Positions 23,220 through 32,850 are shown, counted from the stretch's first letter. The stretch: DNA of 64,000 nucleotides from Alentia gelatinosa (GCA_950022655.1 OX465581.1:29297300-29361299); one strand, 5' to 3'. The notes: generated by a model not told the origin, from the letters alone. Translations and numbers: made by a program.

Positions 23220-24551
23220 TGTTCTTCATGACCCTTCCTAGCAACGCGTCTATGGACATTTTTCCAAACAACACTCTCACAACATACAAAACACTCCTAT
23301 TAGATGCCGTGAGCTTGGTGGAAGAATATGAAGTGGCGTTATGTGAGATATTGTTTCCCACCACCTGGCACAATCTTCATCCCTCCACACTGTACACCGT
23401 CAAAGGTAGAACTCTGTCTTCAAACCCTCACCAAACGATGAAACGCCTTCAAAAAGCCTTGAACAAGAAGAAAGTGAGTGGAAACGCGAACGTTCCTCAT
23501 CCGAGAGGAGTAAACCCAACACAAACTCCCACAACATGGAAACTAATAACAACAAAGAAACAGAAGACAAAGAGGCTACGCACAGAAAGATAAAAATCTT
23601 TGAAGTAGTGGACGACAATGATCCGACTGAAACCCCCTCCTCTGCAGGAGGGGGCGGAGCGGAAGGAGGGGAGCCCCCCTCTCCCTCCGCCCCCTCTTCT
23701 ACAGAAGGAGGAGAGACGTCGCGAGAAGATGGAGAGGTCCGCGCGCGCACCCCCCACACCCCCTTCCCCCGGGGAAAAGAGGAGGAAGAAGAAGAAGGAG
23801 GGGGGGGGGGGCATAGGCTCAGCAAGATCGCGGAAAGCTAATCATCCTCGTCTTAGAGTTAAATGAAGTTCTGAATTCATCCGTGTGAATCACATTCCAC
23901 TGATGGGAGAGGAGTTGAACCACATGCAAACCTTAGATCGAACAATTAAGCGTTTTCTTCCTGGTGGGAGAACATACAACATTATTTTCGCACCCGGTGG
24001 ATTCTTTACAAATGGAAAAAAACTAATTAACTATGTGAATCGCCTCATAGCCCGGGAGGCTGCACCCGTCCTCCTCGCCTTACGCAATGAGAGTAAGAAC
24101 CCTGTCAACACCATCTTCAAGTTCGACAATGACACTTTAAGAACGTCTTGTCAACTACCCAAAGATACACTGCTCCCTATACCAGAACGTCTCTCTTTCC
24201 AACTGGGTTTAGAAGGGGAAACTCATCTAGGGAACAGTAAAGAGGCACGTGAGTTAACAGACATCAACCACAACGGTCATGCCATCTGTCTACGTGTACA
24301 CAGACATAGTCAAAAACAGCACAGTAGGAGAAGCGCAAGTGCCCTTACTGAGAGTCTCCAAGGTTGACCATAACTCCGAGTTGCCCTCACAACAAACAGT
24401 AACCTTTAACCATCTTCAATATCACCCGCTGAAGCACTCCTCCTTCAGAGAGGTGACAGTGTATTTAAGAGATGCCACAGGTCAACCCATACCATTCGGG
24501 CACGGGGAAGTGTACATGGTACTTGCCTTCAGACCAGTACTGTCACGTTGA
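23216..24551 (+). pseudogene. Virion-type protein of Maverick-like element (frameshifted)
   Basis: The start ATG at 23216 overlaps the integrase stop (ATGA). The N-terminus reads MMFFMTLPSNASMDIFPNNT, then EVALCEILFPTTWHN. The middle (about 23600-23820) is a Pro/Glu/Arg/Gly low-complexity insertion. 23885-24280 resumes with FLPGGRTYN and PERLSFQLGLEGE. A single-frame shift near 24277 leads to VYVYTDIVKNSTVGEAQVPL and TGQPIPFGHGEVYMVLAFRP (24280-24540), stop at 24551. From memory, proteins with this 'TLPSNxSMDxxPxNT' start and 'RPIPF-x-x-GxV' end are widespread in animal virus-like elements and are thought to be structural. The exact role is not established for me. Confidence 0.6.
23620..23815. 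repeat. GC-rich low-complexity insertion in the element
   Basis: Alternating C-rich and G-rich purine blocks (for example CCCCCTCCTCTGCAGGAGGG near 23634) open in several frames on both strands, ending in a 12-base G run at 23800-23811. Prone to hairpins and replication slippage. Sits inside the virion-type protein. Confidence 0.8.
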
Positions 24552-24760
24552 AGAAGAAGAAAAAAATCCTTCCTTACAGTCACCATTTCATCTCCACTCC
24601 TTATGTGGCACCACCTGGTGAATACAATGAGTACTATACACGTTAGCAGTTTGGTCAAGGGTTGCAACCAGCATATGCTGGGTCAAAACTAGTCGTGGGC
24701 GACCCTAACAGTACATTCTTTATTAGGGTCGTGGATCACTCAATAGGCACATTCGGGGTT
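24552..24760 (+). pseudogene. Remnant of a small element protein
   Basis: A basic start (KKKKK near 24560) leads to TPYVAPPGEYNEYYTR, an in-frame TAG, then QFGQGLQPAYAGSKLVVG. The 'YY-x-x-Q-x-G-x-G ... Y-x-G' arrangement resembles a short glycine-rich protein found next to the virion gene in related elements (from memory). It breaks off where the unrelated segment 24760-25380 starts, so the capsid gene usually expected after it is missing. Confidence 0.35.
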
Positions 24761-25380
24761 TTTTAGCGAACCAAGATGGTTCGCATGCTGGCGTTTTCAG
24801 ATATTTTCATCCAATAATGCAACTTATCGGAATCGATAGCTAACATATTTATCTTGCTTCTGATACATTTTGATCAGGAAATAACATCAAGAAACTAAGA
24901 TATCTGTGCTGCAAAATGATAAAAGGTTGTCAGTGACTGTCTCAGTGAGTTCAGCGGCCATCTTGCTAATGCTCTTGTTGTGATCACATGACCTGACCAT
25001 GTGCTTGCACCTGTTTGTCAACAGATATCGGATATCTGTTATAAAGTGATTTTATTCAAAATGATTCAAAATTTTATTCATAAAGTGATTTTATTCAAAA
25101 TGAGGGTCTAGTTTGTGGAAATACACTGTACAGATGTATTGCATAACACAATGCTGACATTAGATACACTTTTTCTGTATTAAAATTGAGAGAAACACAT
25201 TCTGACAGCAGTTTGTTGTTATGTCTCGTTTTCGATAGTAGTGCGGCCCCCTGTTATCGCTCAAGTACTTGTCAAAGTCATCAAAGTTTGTTTTCTATCA
25301 ATGATTCAGTTATGCTATGATATCATTTGTTTTATTTGCCTATTCAAACTGCATTGTCTCCGTTTCTAGTCCACTCATAA
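24761..25380. other. Non-coding insertion inside the element
   Basis: No coding. Contains a 24-base direct repeat (ATAAAGTGATTTTATTCAAA at about 25041 and 25080). 25241-25288 also matches about 48 bases of the 1,417-bp transposon (31929-31976). Probably a mobile element that replaced or displaced genes. Confidence 0.5.
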
Positions 25381-25390
25381 TTAACTATAA

Positions 25391-25948
25391 ATGGAGACAA
25401 TGCTGCGCCAAGGAAAACTGAACATCTCACTAAAGTTTGACGCTCCAACCACCCACACCATCTCCGTCGTAATGTGCTCGTTCTACGACAGCCTTGTCAC
25501 TATGATGACCTCTCAGATCAATCGAATTTTGAGACATCACCCTCATACCAGACGGTATTTTTTAGGTACCTTCCCGTGTGACAAAATACCTAGACACCCC
25601 AAACACATGAGATATTTCATCAGTAACACTCACCCTCATTACATGTCAGGTGAACATTGGGTGGCGTTCTACATAGATGACGTAGGAGCCATTTATTTCA
25701 TCGATCCATACAGTCTTCCACCCACTAATATATATCACGCACGCTTCTTACGCAAGGCTTCAAACGGTCGTGGGCACTACAACACACAACAACTACAATC
25801 ACTTTACACAACCACCTGTGGAAGCCACTGTATTCGCTTCATCATTGAAGCATGTCGAACCCAATCTCTGATTCAAGCAATGGAGAACATGCGGGGACCC
25901 AATCCCAACTTCACAGACAGGATTCTAAACAGAGGCAAGGTGAGGTAG
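25391..25948 (+). CDS. Adenovirus-type cysteine protease (adenain fold)
   Basis: An uninterrupted 185-residue frame. The catalytic pattern is complete: His89 in SGEHWVAFYID, Asp105 in YFIDPYSLPP, Gln136 and Cys143 in QSLYTTTCGSHC. The Gln sits seven residues before the Cys, as in adenovirus protease. Such proteases in Maverick/Polinton elements are thought to mature capsid proteins. The family fold (C5/C48-like) and length fit. It is the only clearly undamaged enzyme of the element. It follows the insertion, starting 10 bases after it, and is followed by a small ORF two bases after its stop. The start is the first ATG of the frame; a later one at about Met28 is possible. Confidence 0.8.
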   Translation: METMLRQGKLNISLKFDAPTTHTISVVMCSFYDSLVTMMTSQINRILRHHPHTRRYFLGTFPCDKIPRHPKHMRYFISNTHPHYMSGEHWVAFYIDDVGAIYFIDPYSLPPTNIYHARFLRKASNGRGHYNTQQLQSLYTTTCGSHCIRFIIEACRTQSLIQAMENMRGPNPNFTDRILNRGKVR

Positions 25949-25950
25949 AA

Positions 25951-26211
25951 ATGGAATCGTCAGATATAACAACGGCCATCGAGGAGGAGGGAGAAGACGA
26001 AGCTGAAGGAAACATTGATACCGTTGACACTGACGAGGAGAATGGAATGCTTTACAGAAATCGCTACAAAACGTTCAGAAGACGTTCCAGATCTCGTAGT
26101 GAATTCATGCAACTACATGCATACAGAGTGGATAGTGTAAATAAGATATTAACCACCTTAGATGAGATTCATTTCCTCACCTGGATTGACGCTTTCAAAA
26201 ACGTTTTATAA
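25951..26211 (+). CDS. Small acidic/basic element protein
   Basis: 86 residues from ATG 25951, two bases after the protease stop, which suggests coupled translation or a former fusion. The first half is acidic (EEEGEDEAEG, DTDEENG). The middle is Arg/Ser-rich (KTFRRRSRSRSEF) and the end hydrophobic (FLTWIDAFKNVL). The same frame is open upstream through the protease 3' end. No known family. Possibly a nucleic-acid-binding or structural accessory protein, by inference from the RS-like tract. Confidence 0.5.
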   Translation: MESSDITTAIEEEGEDEAEGNIDTVDTDEENGMLYRNRYKTFRRRSRSRSEFMQLHAYRVDSVNKILTTLDEIHFLTWIDAFKNVL

Positions 26212-26250
26212 ACGCAATAAGACATTCAGTTTACGCTCCATCTCAGGGTC

Positions 26251-26260
26251 TATATAAATA
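26251..26260 (+). promoter_or_regulatory. TATA box
   Basis: TATATAAATA about 84 bases before the ATG of the Cys-rich ORF, with a plausible start site ~30 bases downstream. Suggests this ORF has its own transcript. Confidence 0.6.
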
Positions 26261-26334
26261 GAGCTCGCCCTACACAAACAACCATCACTTGCTGCTGCTG
26301 CTACAGCTGCTCTCACTGCTACATCCCCAACATC

Positions 26335-26853
26335 ATGAACATACCCACCCGGATAACATGCAGACACTGCCGGGGATACATCTCGTCCACCGACCACAAA
26401 GTGAAGGACGAACGAACATTCTTTGAATGTAAATGGTGTAAGTGTATTCTCTTAAACACCTTATACAACGTACTAAAACACACAGAGATCTGTTCCTGTC
26501 AACCACCGAAAGGCATACAACCGTGCTCATGTGACGAATGGTGTGTCATTTCTCCCAGCCTGTACGCCCCTTCTGTTGAGATGATGCAAACGGAACCAGA
26601 AGCACCGCCACCACCACCACCATCATCCTTATTGAGCGACCCAATCACACCACCGTCATTCCCAATAAGCCTCAACCAGTGCAACACCTTATCGGGCACC
26701 CCAATCACACCAGCATCATTGGCAACCAGCATCAACCAGCGCAATACTAATGACACCTATTCCATCGATTCCGGATTGGTGGAAGGATACAGAGTGCTCA
26801 CTCAAGCAAAACTTTCCCAAAAAATACGCAAAAACTGTCAAAGAATGAACTGA
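26335..26853 (+). CDS. Cys-rich putative zinc-binding element protein
   Basis: 172 residues in one open frame. The N-terminal 70 residues are rich in metal-ligand candidates: Cys9-x-x-Cys12, Cys32-x-x-Cys35-x-Cys37, His49, Cys53-x-Cys55, Cys64-x-Cys66, Cys70. A linker with a polyproline tract (APPPPPPSS, about 89-98) and two imperfect repeats (SDPITPPSFPISLNQCN and TPITPASLATSINQRN) follow. The C-terminus is basic. A TATA box and short 5' UTR precede it, and a poly(A) signal lies 160 bases after. I do not recognise the family. A zinc-ribbon-like transcription or structural factor is a guess. Confidence 0.6.
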   Translation: MNIPTRITCRHCRGYISSTDHKVKDERTFFECKWCKCILLNTLYNVLKHTEICSCQPPKGIQPCSCDEWCVISPSLYAPSVEMMQTEPEAPPPPPPSSLLSDPITPPSFPISLNQCNTLSGTPITPASLATSINQRNTNDTYSIDSGLVEGYRVLTQAKLSQKIRKNCQRMN

Positions 26854-26982
26854 ATTATTACATAGTATAGCTCTATACGTTGACCTAATGTTGTACCATT
26901 GTAACCGAAAAAGAATGAACTGAATTATTACATAGCACGTAGCTCTATACGTTGACCTAACGTTGTACCATTGTAACCGAAA
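26841..26982. repeat. 70-bp tandem duplication
   Basis: 26841-26910 and 26911-26982 are nearly identical (starting AAGAATGAACTGAATTATTA). The first copy covers the last codons of the Cys-rich ORF. Confidence 0.9.
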
Positions 26983-27015
26983 AACAAAAAAATGTAACAA
27001 ATACTACATGGTTAC

Positions 27016-27021
27016 AATAAA
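27016..27021 (+). terminator. Poly(A) signal AATAAA
   Basis: 163 bases after the stop of the Cys-rich ORF, just past the duplication. Confidence 0.5.
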
Positions 27022-27139
27022 AACTGTAAAAAAGATTTCCTTGTTTTGTCTTAATTGAATGCAACCATCTTACATTCAAATGTATTTACAACGTTTTTTA
27101 ACCGTTAAACCAGGTTCCTTGTATCATACACGCTAAAAG

Positions 27140-27863
27140 AACCCTTCTATACTACTGTTATTTATTGCCATGGATTTACAAGTGTCTATCTCTTTTGTGA
27201 TTCTAAGGACTTCCTCAATAAGTTCCTCAAGGAATTCCCAGTCATCGGTAAATCTATTGGCCAGTTTGGGGCCGATGCCGGCAAAAAAAAATTGTTTATA
27301 TAGTAAGGTAGGTCTTCCTTAGCGATTTGTTGCTTAGTATTCTGGTCGGTTAACTTGATAAAGTTGTCAGTCTTTGAGGGCAAGATTTCTTGGAGATGTT
27401 CCCAGAACTCTGTGTTCATTCTCCATATGTTCCTGTATAAATGAAGATTTAGCCTTCCTAATTTGTGCCATTCTGTCGTTGCGGAGTCTTATCACCTTCT
27501 CCCAATCCTCTTTATTCTTTTATTTCCTAGCTTTTTCTAAAGCTTTGTCTATGTCCTTTATTAGAGTTATTAAATGGTCTGTTCTTTTAAACTTATTTTC
27601 TTGATAGGGCAAGTTCTATCTAAATATTCATTAATTTTGGTCTCTATGATATCCCATTTGATTCTAACGGTTGGTTTTGGTGTCTACACTTGTTCCTTAG
27701 ATGTTTTTACAAATCCAGCCACAGCCCAGCGCTGGTCGCAGGTTGCCTCGGTGAAACATTCTTGTTTGTATGATAGGAGTTTGGTTTTCAACTCTTTGTT
27801 TTGGAAGTATTTCAGTCTGTTAATTTCAGTCAGATTGATTGCATTGTGTAAGGATTTGTTTCC
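27140..27863 (-). pseudogene. LINE ORF2 fragment, continues past an insertion
   Basis: Minus-strand reading gives the endonuclease-RT linker of a non-LTR retrotransposon. There are KINEYLDRTCPIKK-like residues near 27600-27650, a basic helix-rich stretch, then MNTEFWEHLQEILPSK, TKQQIAKEDLPYYINNFF (27270-27420) and, frameshifted, a KEIDTCKSMAINNS-like region down to about 27160. The frame breaks several times. The reading resumes beyond the nested transposons: codons at 29990-30150 join in frame to those before 27872 once the insertion is removed. 5' and 3' ends are missing; the low-coordinate end stops at the Maverick-like element. Confidence 0.55.
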
Positions 27864-27872
27864 TTCAAGACG
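27864..27872. repeat. 9-bp target duplication, left copy
   Basis: TTCAAGACG, repeated at 29990-29998 directly after the element end. Confidence 0.85.
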
Positions 27873-29989
27873 CAGAGGAGGTGTGAAGCGCAGCGCCCCC
27901 TATCGTTTTGGCATGTGTTGTGGAAAACAGCCTTTTTTCTCACAAATTCCAATGTTCAACCTATGACAGGAAACCTTAGCCATAGCACAGATATATGACA
28001 TGTATATCACTAAATAGGCCCATGTCTTAGGTTTCTAACAATGTTCTGTTTATCTAAATCGGCCTGTTATTCATGACACAAGAGCTTTTTGCATTTTTCA
28101 TGTTTTGGTGGGGGTTCTTCTCAGAGCTCCTTCCCCCTTGCTGGCATGTTTGAGAGTGGCACCATGAGGCAGCCGCGATCGTATTAATCCACAAAGGGTT
28201 GATGTGATATATATACATGTACAAGTAACACCAGTATAATAAATTGACACAAAATACCAAACTGGGAGTTGAGTGACCATTTTATTTCACCCCTAAATAA
28301 TTAATAAACTAAAAAAAAAGAGAAACGAATTCTCCAGTGAGCTGAGTGTAGTAACATGTTTACACTGTCGGTGCTGAGAGGTGACTGTAGCTTAGTGCAC
28401 CGGTCACGCACCTGTACGACCCTGAGGTGCCCTCTGGTGAGAATGAGAGGAGAGGGAGGAGCTACAGTGCCCTCTGTTATTAATAACCAAAACAACCTCG
28501 GTTATTTTACTCCATATTTGGCTGGGTTCCGCCTGTGTACGCCGCTGGCTACTTAACAGGCAGGTAGTAGGCCCTGGGTGGACAGCTGGCAGAGGTTAAA
28601 CGCTGGTTTCTGATTGCATCATTGGAAGTGGGGGACAGACCTGGGAACCAGCTAAATTTTCAAAATGCCAACGGACATCGCTATAGTTCCGATGTGGTTA
28701 TTCTCGGGAGCGGAACGTTTAGTTTCTTTCACAACCGCTTGGGGCAAAGGGTTAAGCCAGTTTCGATCACCCTAGCTTTCTGTTATTATCGCTCGATTGA
28801 CAAAACGTAAATTGATGTATGAACTCACTGTACATGATTAATATACATAATTAAAGGTATTTTGATGTGTTTCTAACAAGATATACCAATAACCTTTGTA
28901 GGATAGAAGTATGAAGGCTTGAATCTACATATTCATTTACTTTTTATTAAGTTTTTATTTTGACAGTTGTAGCAGCCTATTATCCGTTTTTCGGCAGATT
29001 ACTGGAGAAAAGACCAAATAAAACAATCTTTGCAAAACGAATTGATACAAAAAAAAACACCAAACACCTTCCCCTACTCTTCATCTCCATTCCATTTTTT
29101 GTTTGATGTCTCTATGTTGGATATTTACTGAGATATTACCAGAGAAATACAGTGGATTTAACATTGGTTGCAATGGGGTGGAAAGTTGTTTAACCCTTCG
29201 AACGTAATAGAGTGCACTGCACCGCTTTCGGGAAAGCAAACTGCAAAGCTATAAAACCGAGCGGCGCAGGGTCAGTTTTTGCGGCCGGACGAACCCGCTA
29301 CTACGTTGCGTGACGTCGGCACCGCTCCCGAGAATCATGAGCAATAAGCCTCAACGGGCTATCAAACTTTGAAGACTTTGACAAGTGGTTGAGCGATAAT
29401 AGGGGCCGCAATCACTTGAAAATTAATTATGCCAGTGCATATTGCTCAGAGATCGACTGTCAGTATGTGTAATACATTCCAAAACCAAGGCAGGTATACA
29501 CAACTTCATTTACACATGACATCTATTCAAATATATTTAGTTACAATGTGCAGTCTCCATTGCTTGTGGTGTTCACTCACACTTGCACAACAATCGCCAT
29601 CTTGCTTGTTTTGAATCTGGTGGCTTCCACTCCCCTCACTTGTCAAACCGGTGGATACAGTCCAGTGATAAAGTGTCAGTATGGTTTGCATATTCATCAA
29701 CAAAGACAGTGGTATGATACACCATTTTACCATTTTGGTTTTTATATTTGCAGTGAGTAATTCGCTTGCATTTGGTTGCATCGAACGTCCACAATACATG
29801 TGCCATCTTGTTTGTTTTGATTCTGATGCCTACAATGCGCATGCACGCGGTGGTCAGAATCTGTCCACCCATCGGGTTCTCCCTGCGGTCTAATTCCGCC
29901 GAGCCCTCTAGCGGATGACCGGGGAACCAGCGTAACTCCATATATGAACCAAGTCGGTATAGGGGGCGCTGCGCTTCACACCTCCTCTG
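27873..29989. mobile_element. TIR element with 9-bp TSD (outer element)
   Basis: Begins CAGAGGAGGTGTGAAGCGCA and ends with the inverse; the terminal inverted repeats match over 31 bases. It is flanked by TTCAAGACG on both sides. A 9-bp duplication suggests Mutator-like (MULE), though hAT (8 bp) is not fully excluded. Subtracting the nested 1,417-bp element and its duplication leaves about 690 bp with no transposase, so it is non-autonomous. Confidence 0.85.
28518..29934 (+). mobile_element. 1,417-bp transposon, copy A (nested)
   Basis: Flanked by ACTCCATAT at 28509-28517 and 29935-29943, a 9-bp target duplication inside the outer element. Ends TTGGCTGGGTTCCGCC and (inverted) TACGCTGGTTCCCCGG are imperfect inverted repeats. 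No frame longer than about 120 codons and no transposase motif: non-autonomous. Copy B at 31404-32820 is its inverted, near-identical twin. Confidence 0.85.
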
Positions 29990-29998
29990 TTCAAGACG

Positions 29999-30471
29999 CG
30001 TGCGAGGCAATCTTTGTCTTCACTGTCCATACACATTCCCGCTACATACAATTGCTCTACACAGTTTTGCTTGTGATTGTATTTGTCATCAGTGATTAGG
30101 CAATTGTAGAATTTACTTGATGGCCCTGGAAATAGACTGTTTCTTGAGTGAGTAAAGCAGATGCCGATTCTGGCGTGATATTGAAGTGTAAGTCAGTTTC
30201 AAACTTTGAGTTACTTTATACTGTGTCATTTATGATTACGTCCGGACCCCGAACTTTACATGTACTAGCGACTTCGGCGTTTTGTATTTGGCTACCACCC
30301 CTCTCCACCCGTCCACCACCCCCGCTCCCCCGATACCTGTGTGCTCTGGCCCTGGCGACAACAGGATGTACTACAGTCTAACGATTCCGAACTCCTACTA
30401 TGGCCTCTAGCAGGTGAACGGGAAACCATCGTAAACTCAAGGACGAATTTATATGTTCGTCTGACATATTT
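29999..30471. other. LINE continuation, then unassigned spacer
   Basis: 29990-30150 reads on the minus strand as the upstream continuation of the interrupted LINE. A relic end related to the 1,417-bp element lies at about 30400-30433 (CCTCTAGCAGGTG... ending ATCGTA). Confidence 0.4.
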
Positions 30472-30536
30472 GTACTATGGGAATAAGCGGTTGTGCTCTC
30501 TGACTGTCCGTTAAGCAGTCAAAGTTTCTCGGACTA
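30472..30536 (-). mobile_element. Solo end of the 10580-11041 MITE family
   Basis: The complement of 10579-10644, with few changes, ending CTCGGACTA. The other end was not found nearby. Confidence 0.6.
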
Positions 30537-31018
30537 TATCAGAGCAGCCGGGAGCTGACGAGCCATTGTCCCCTTTCCAGCCTGCTTTACGGCAGGTTGG
30601 AAATTTTCACTTTCAGAGGCCAACTTGGACTCAGCTTCCACCTTATCCATCTCACCGTTCCAGTCCGGAACCAAAACTGTGTCAGAACCCGAGGTGCTGG
30701 GTACCAGATCACCCTTTCCAGTGGCAGTAGTAGGCACGGGTTTGTCCAAGCCTTTCAACTCGGCCCCTTTCGCTTTCCCTTTGGTTTTGGTGGAGGAGGT
30801 TTTATCCTTCTCTGCCTCTGCCGAGGTTGCTCCCATACTGGATTCCTTCTTGTCTTTGCCCAACTGAGTCTTGGACCCAGCAGGGCCAGATGTTGTCACA
30901 GCGGCTATTGCAGACTCGGTGGCTTTAGCGGCTGCTCAGACAGCCCATGAGCTTTCTTTCGCTCCGTCCTTCTTCCCCGCCGCAGACTTAGCCGGTTTTG
31001 ACACCGGCTTATCATTTT
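30537..31018 (-). pseudogene. Lys/Ala/Ser-rich ORF, possible gag-like remnant
   Basis: Minus-strand frame from about 31018 down to 30534, with one in-frame stop near 30935 (after KKDGAKESSWAV). Low-complexity Lys, Ser, Ala, Thr-rich protein (SSTKTKGKAKGAELKGLDK; later GDLVPSTSGSDTVLVPDWNG). It is cut at its 3' end by the solo MITE end. Above it lies a poly(A)-like T tract (31016-31032). It may be the N-terminal part of a retroelement gag protein or a chance low-complexity frame. No domain recognised. Confidence 0.3.
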
Positions 31019-31394
31019 TTTTTTTTTTTTTTCTATTGATATAGTTCGCCAATGATGATACATTTAGTGGTCTACCACTATACCCAATTAATGTCGTCCA
31101 TCAAGATTTCCTCATATTATCAAATTACAATCAATTTCTTACTTTATCTGTCTTCTCCAAGAGTTATACTCCGTCAATTCCGTTGGTGAGGCCCTCCATA
31201 CCTTTTCTACAGCTTCTGGGGCACTAAAGTGAACGACTCTGGGGGTTAAGGCTCTAAGACATGCGAGGCGTCCTCACTCTATGAGCTGGATCGCCAGACT
31301 AACGGCCAATGCCACTGCGCTCTTTTTATAGTAGGCGCATGACGTCGGACCTGGGCTCTCGCGACATCACGCAGGCGGCGTGACTTGCAGGCTC
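31019..31394. other. Spacer between the transposon copies
   Basis: GC-richer toward 31260-31394, with TTTTTATAG near 31325 that could be a promoter element. No gene supported. Confidence 0.35.
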
Positions 31395-31403
31395 GCACCC
31401 TCC
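31395..31403. repeat. 9-bp target duplication of copy B
   Basis: GCACCCTCC, repeated at 32821-32829. Confidence 0.85.
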
Positions 31404-32820
31404 TACGCTGGTTCCCCGGTCATCCGCTAGAGGGCTCGGCGGAATTAGACCGCAGGGAGAACCCGATGGGTGGACAGATCCTGACCACCGCGTGCATGCG
31501 CATTGTAGGCATCAGAATCAAAACAAACAAGATGGCACATGTATTGTGGACATTCGATGCAACCAAATGCAAGCGAATTACTCACTGCAAATATAAAAAC
31601 CAAAATGGTAAAATGGTGTATCATACCACTGTCTTTGTTGATGAATATGCAAACCATACTGACACTTTATCACTGGACTGTATCCACCGGTTTGACAAGT
31701 GAGGGGAGTGGAAGCCACCAGATTCAAAACAAGCAAGATGGCGATTGTTGTGCAAGTGTGAGTGAACACCACAAGCAATGGAGACTGCACATTGTAACTA
31801 AATATATTTGAATAGATGTCATGTGTAAATGAAGTTGTGTATACCTGCCTTGGTTTTGGAATGTATTACACATACTGACAGTCGATCTCTGAGCAATATG
31901 CACTGGCATAATTAATTTTCAAGTGATTGCGGCCCCTATTATCGCTCAACCACTTGTCAAAGTCTTCAAAGTTTGATAGCCCGTTGAGGCTTATTGCTCA
32001 TGATTCTCGGGAGCGGTGCCGACGTCACGCAACGTAGTAGCGGGTTCGTCCGGCCGCAAAAACTGACCCTGCGCCGCTCGGTTTTATAGCTTTGCAGTTT
32101 GCTTTCCCGAAAGCGGTGCAGTGCACTCTATTACGTTCGAAGGGTTAAACAACTTTCCACCCCATTGCAACCAATGTTAAATCCACTGTATTTCTCTGGT
32201 AATATCTCAGTAAATATCCAACATAGAGACATCAAACAAAAAATGGAATGGAGATGAAGAGTAGGGGAAGGTGTTTGGTGTTTTTTTTTGTATCAATTCG
32301 TTTTGCAAAGATTGTTTTATTTGGTCTTTTCTCCAGTAATCTGCCGAAAAACGGATAATAGGCTGCTACAACTGTCAAAATAAAAACTTAATAAAAAGTA
32401 AATGAATATGTAGATTCAAGCCTTCATACTTCTATCCTACAAAGGTTATTGGTATATCTTGTTAGAAACACATCAAAATACCTTTAATTATGTATATTAA
32501 TCATGTACAGTGAGTTCATACATCAATTTACGTTTTGTCAATCGAGCGATAATAACAGAAAGCTAGGGTGATCGAAACTGGCTTAACCCTTTGCCCCAAG
32601 CGGTTGTGAAAGAAACTAAACGTTCCGCTCCCAAGAATAACCACATCGGAACTATCGCGATGTCCGTTGGCATTTTGAAAATTTAGCTGGTTCCCAGGTC
32701 TGTCCCCCACTTCCAATGATGCAATCAGAAACCAGCGTTTAACCTCTGCCAGCTGTCCACCCAGGGCCTACTACCTGCCTGTTAAGTAGCCAGCGGCGTA
32801 CACAGGCGGAACCCAGCCAA
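31404..32820 (-). mobile_element. 1,417-bp transposon, copy B (inverted)
   Basis: Base i pairs with base 61338-i of copy A along the whole length without a gap; only a few substitutions were seen. It has its own GCACCCTCC duplication, so it is an independent insertion, not one arm of a single element. Confidence 0.9.
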
Positions 32821-32850
32821 GCACCCTCCTCCGGTGGATGTCTCATACGT

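Larger units (their letters stand above)
21367..27130 (+). mobile_element. Compact Maverick/Polinton-like element
   Basis: All recognisable genes lie on + in close order: a putative element-specific ORF, integrase with chromodomain, a virion-type protein, a remnant small protein, an adenovirus-type protease, an acidic small protein and a Cys-rich protein with its own TATA box and poly(A) signal. This gene set is that of animal Maverick/Polinton or related virus-like elements. No type-B DNA polymerase, packaging ATPase or clear major capsid gene is present. Terminal inverted repeats were not found, so both borders are estimates. The left one follows the 35-bp array and the right one precedes the minus-strand LINE. 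An insertion at about 24760-25380 interrupts it. Several genes are frameshifted; the protease is intact. Confidence 0.75.

Noticed and set aside
23400..23866. Several overlapping Pro/Ser/Gly-rich ORFs on both strands
   Set aside because: All arise from one GC-rich low-complexity block. Only the + strand virion gene has conserved motifs on both sides.
29636..30010. 124-residue ORF inside the 1,417-bp transposon (and its twin in copy B)
   Set aside because: No transposase motifs. Part of the frame depends on flanking sequence outside the element, so it is probably chance.
28518..32820. One 4.3-kb transposon with 1.4-kb terminal inverted repeats
   Set aside because: Each arm has its own perfect 9-bp target duplication, so they are two separate insertions. 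The spacer also contains LINE and MITE pieces.
28518..32820. Inverted repeat as an assembly artefact
   Set aside because: Different flanking duplications and a few substitutions between arms point to real independent copies.
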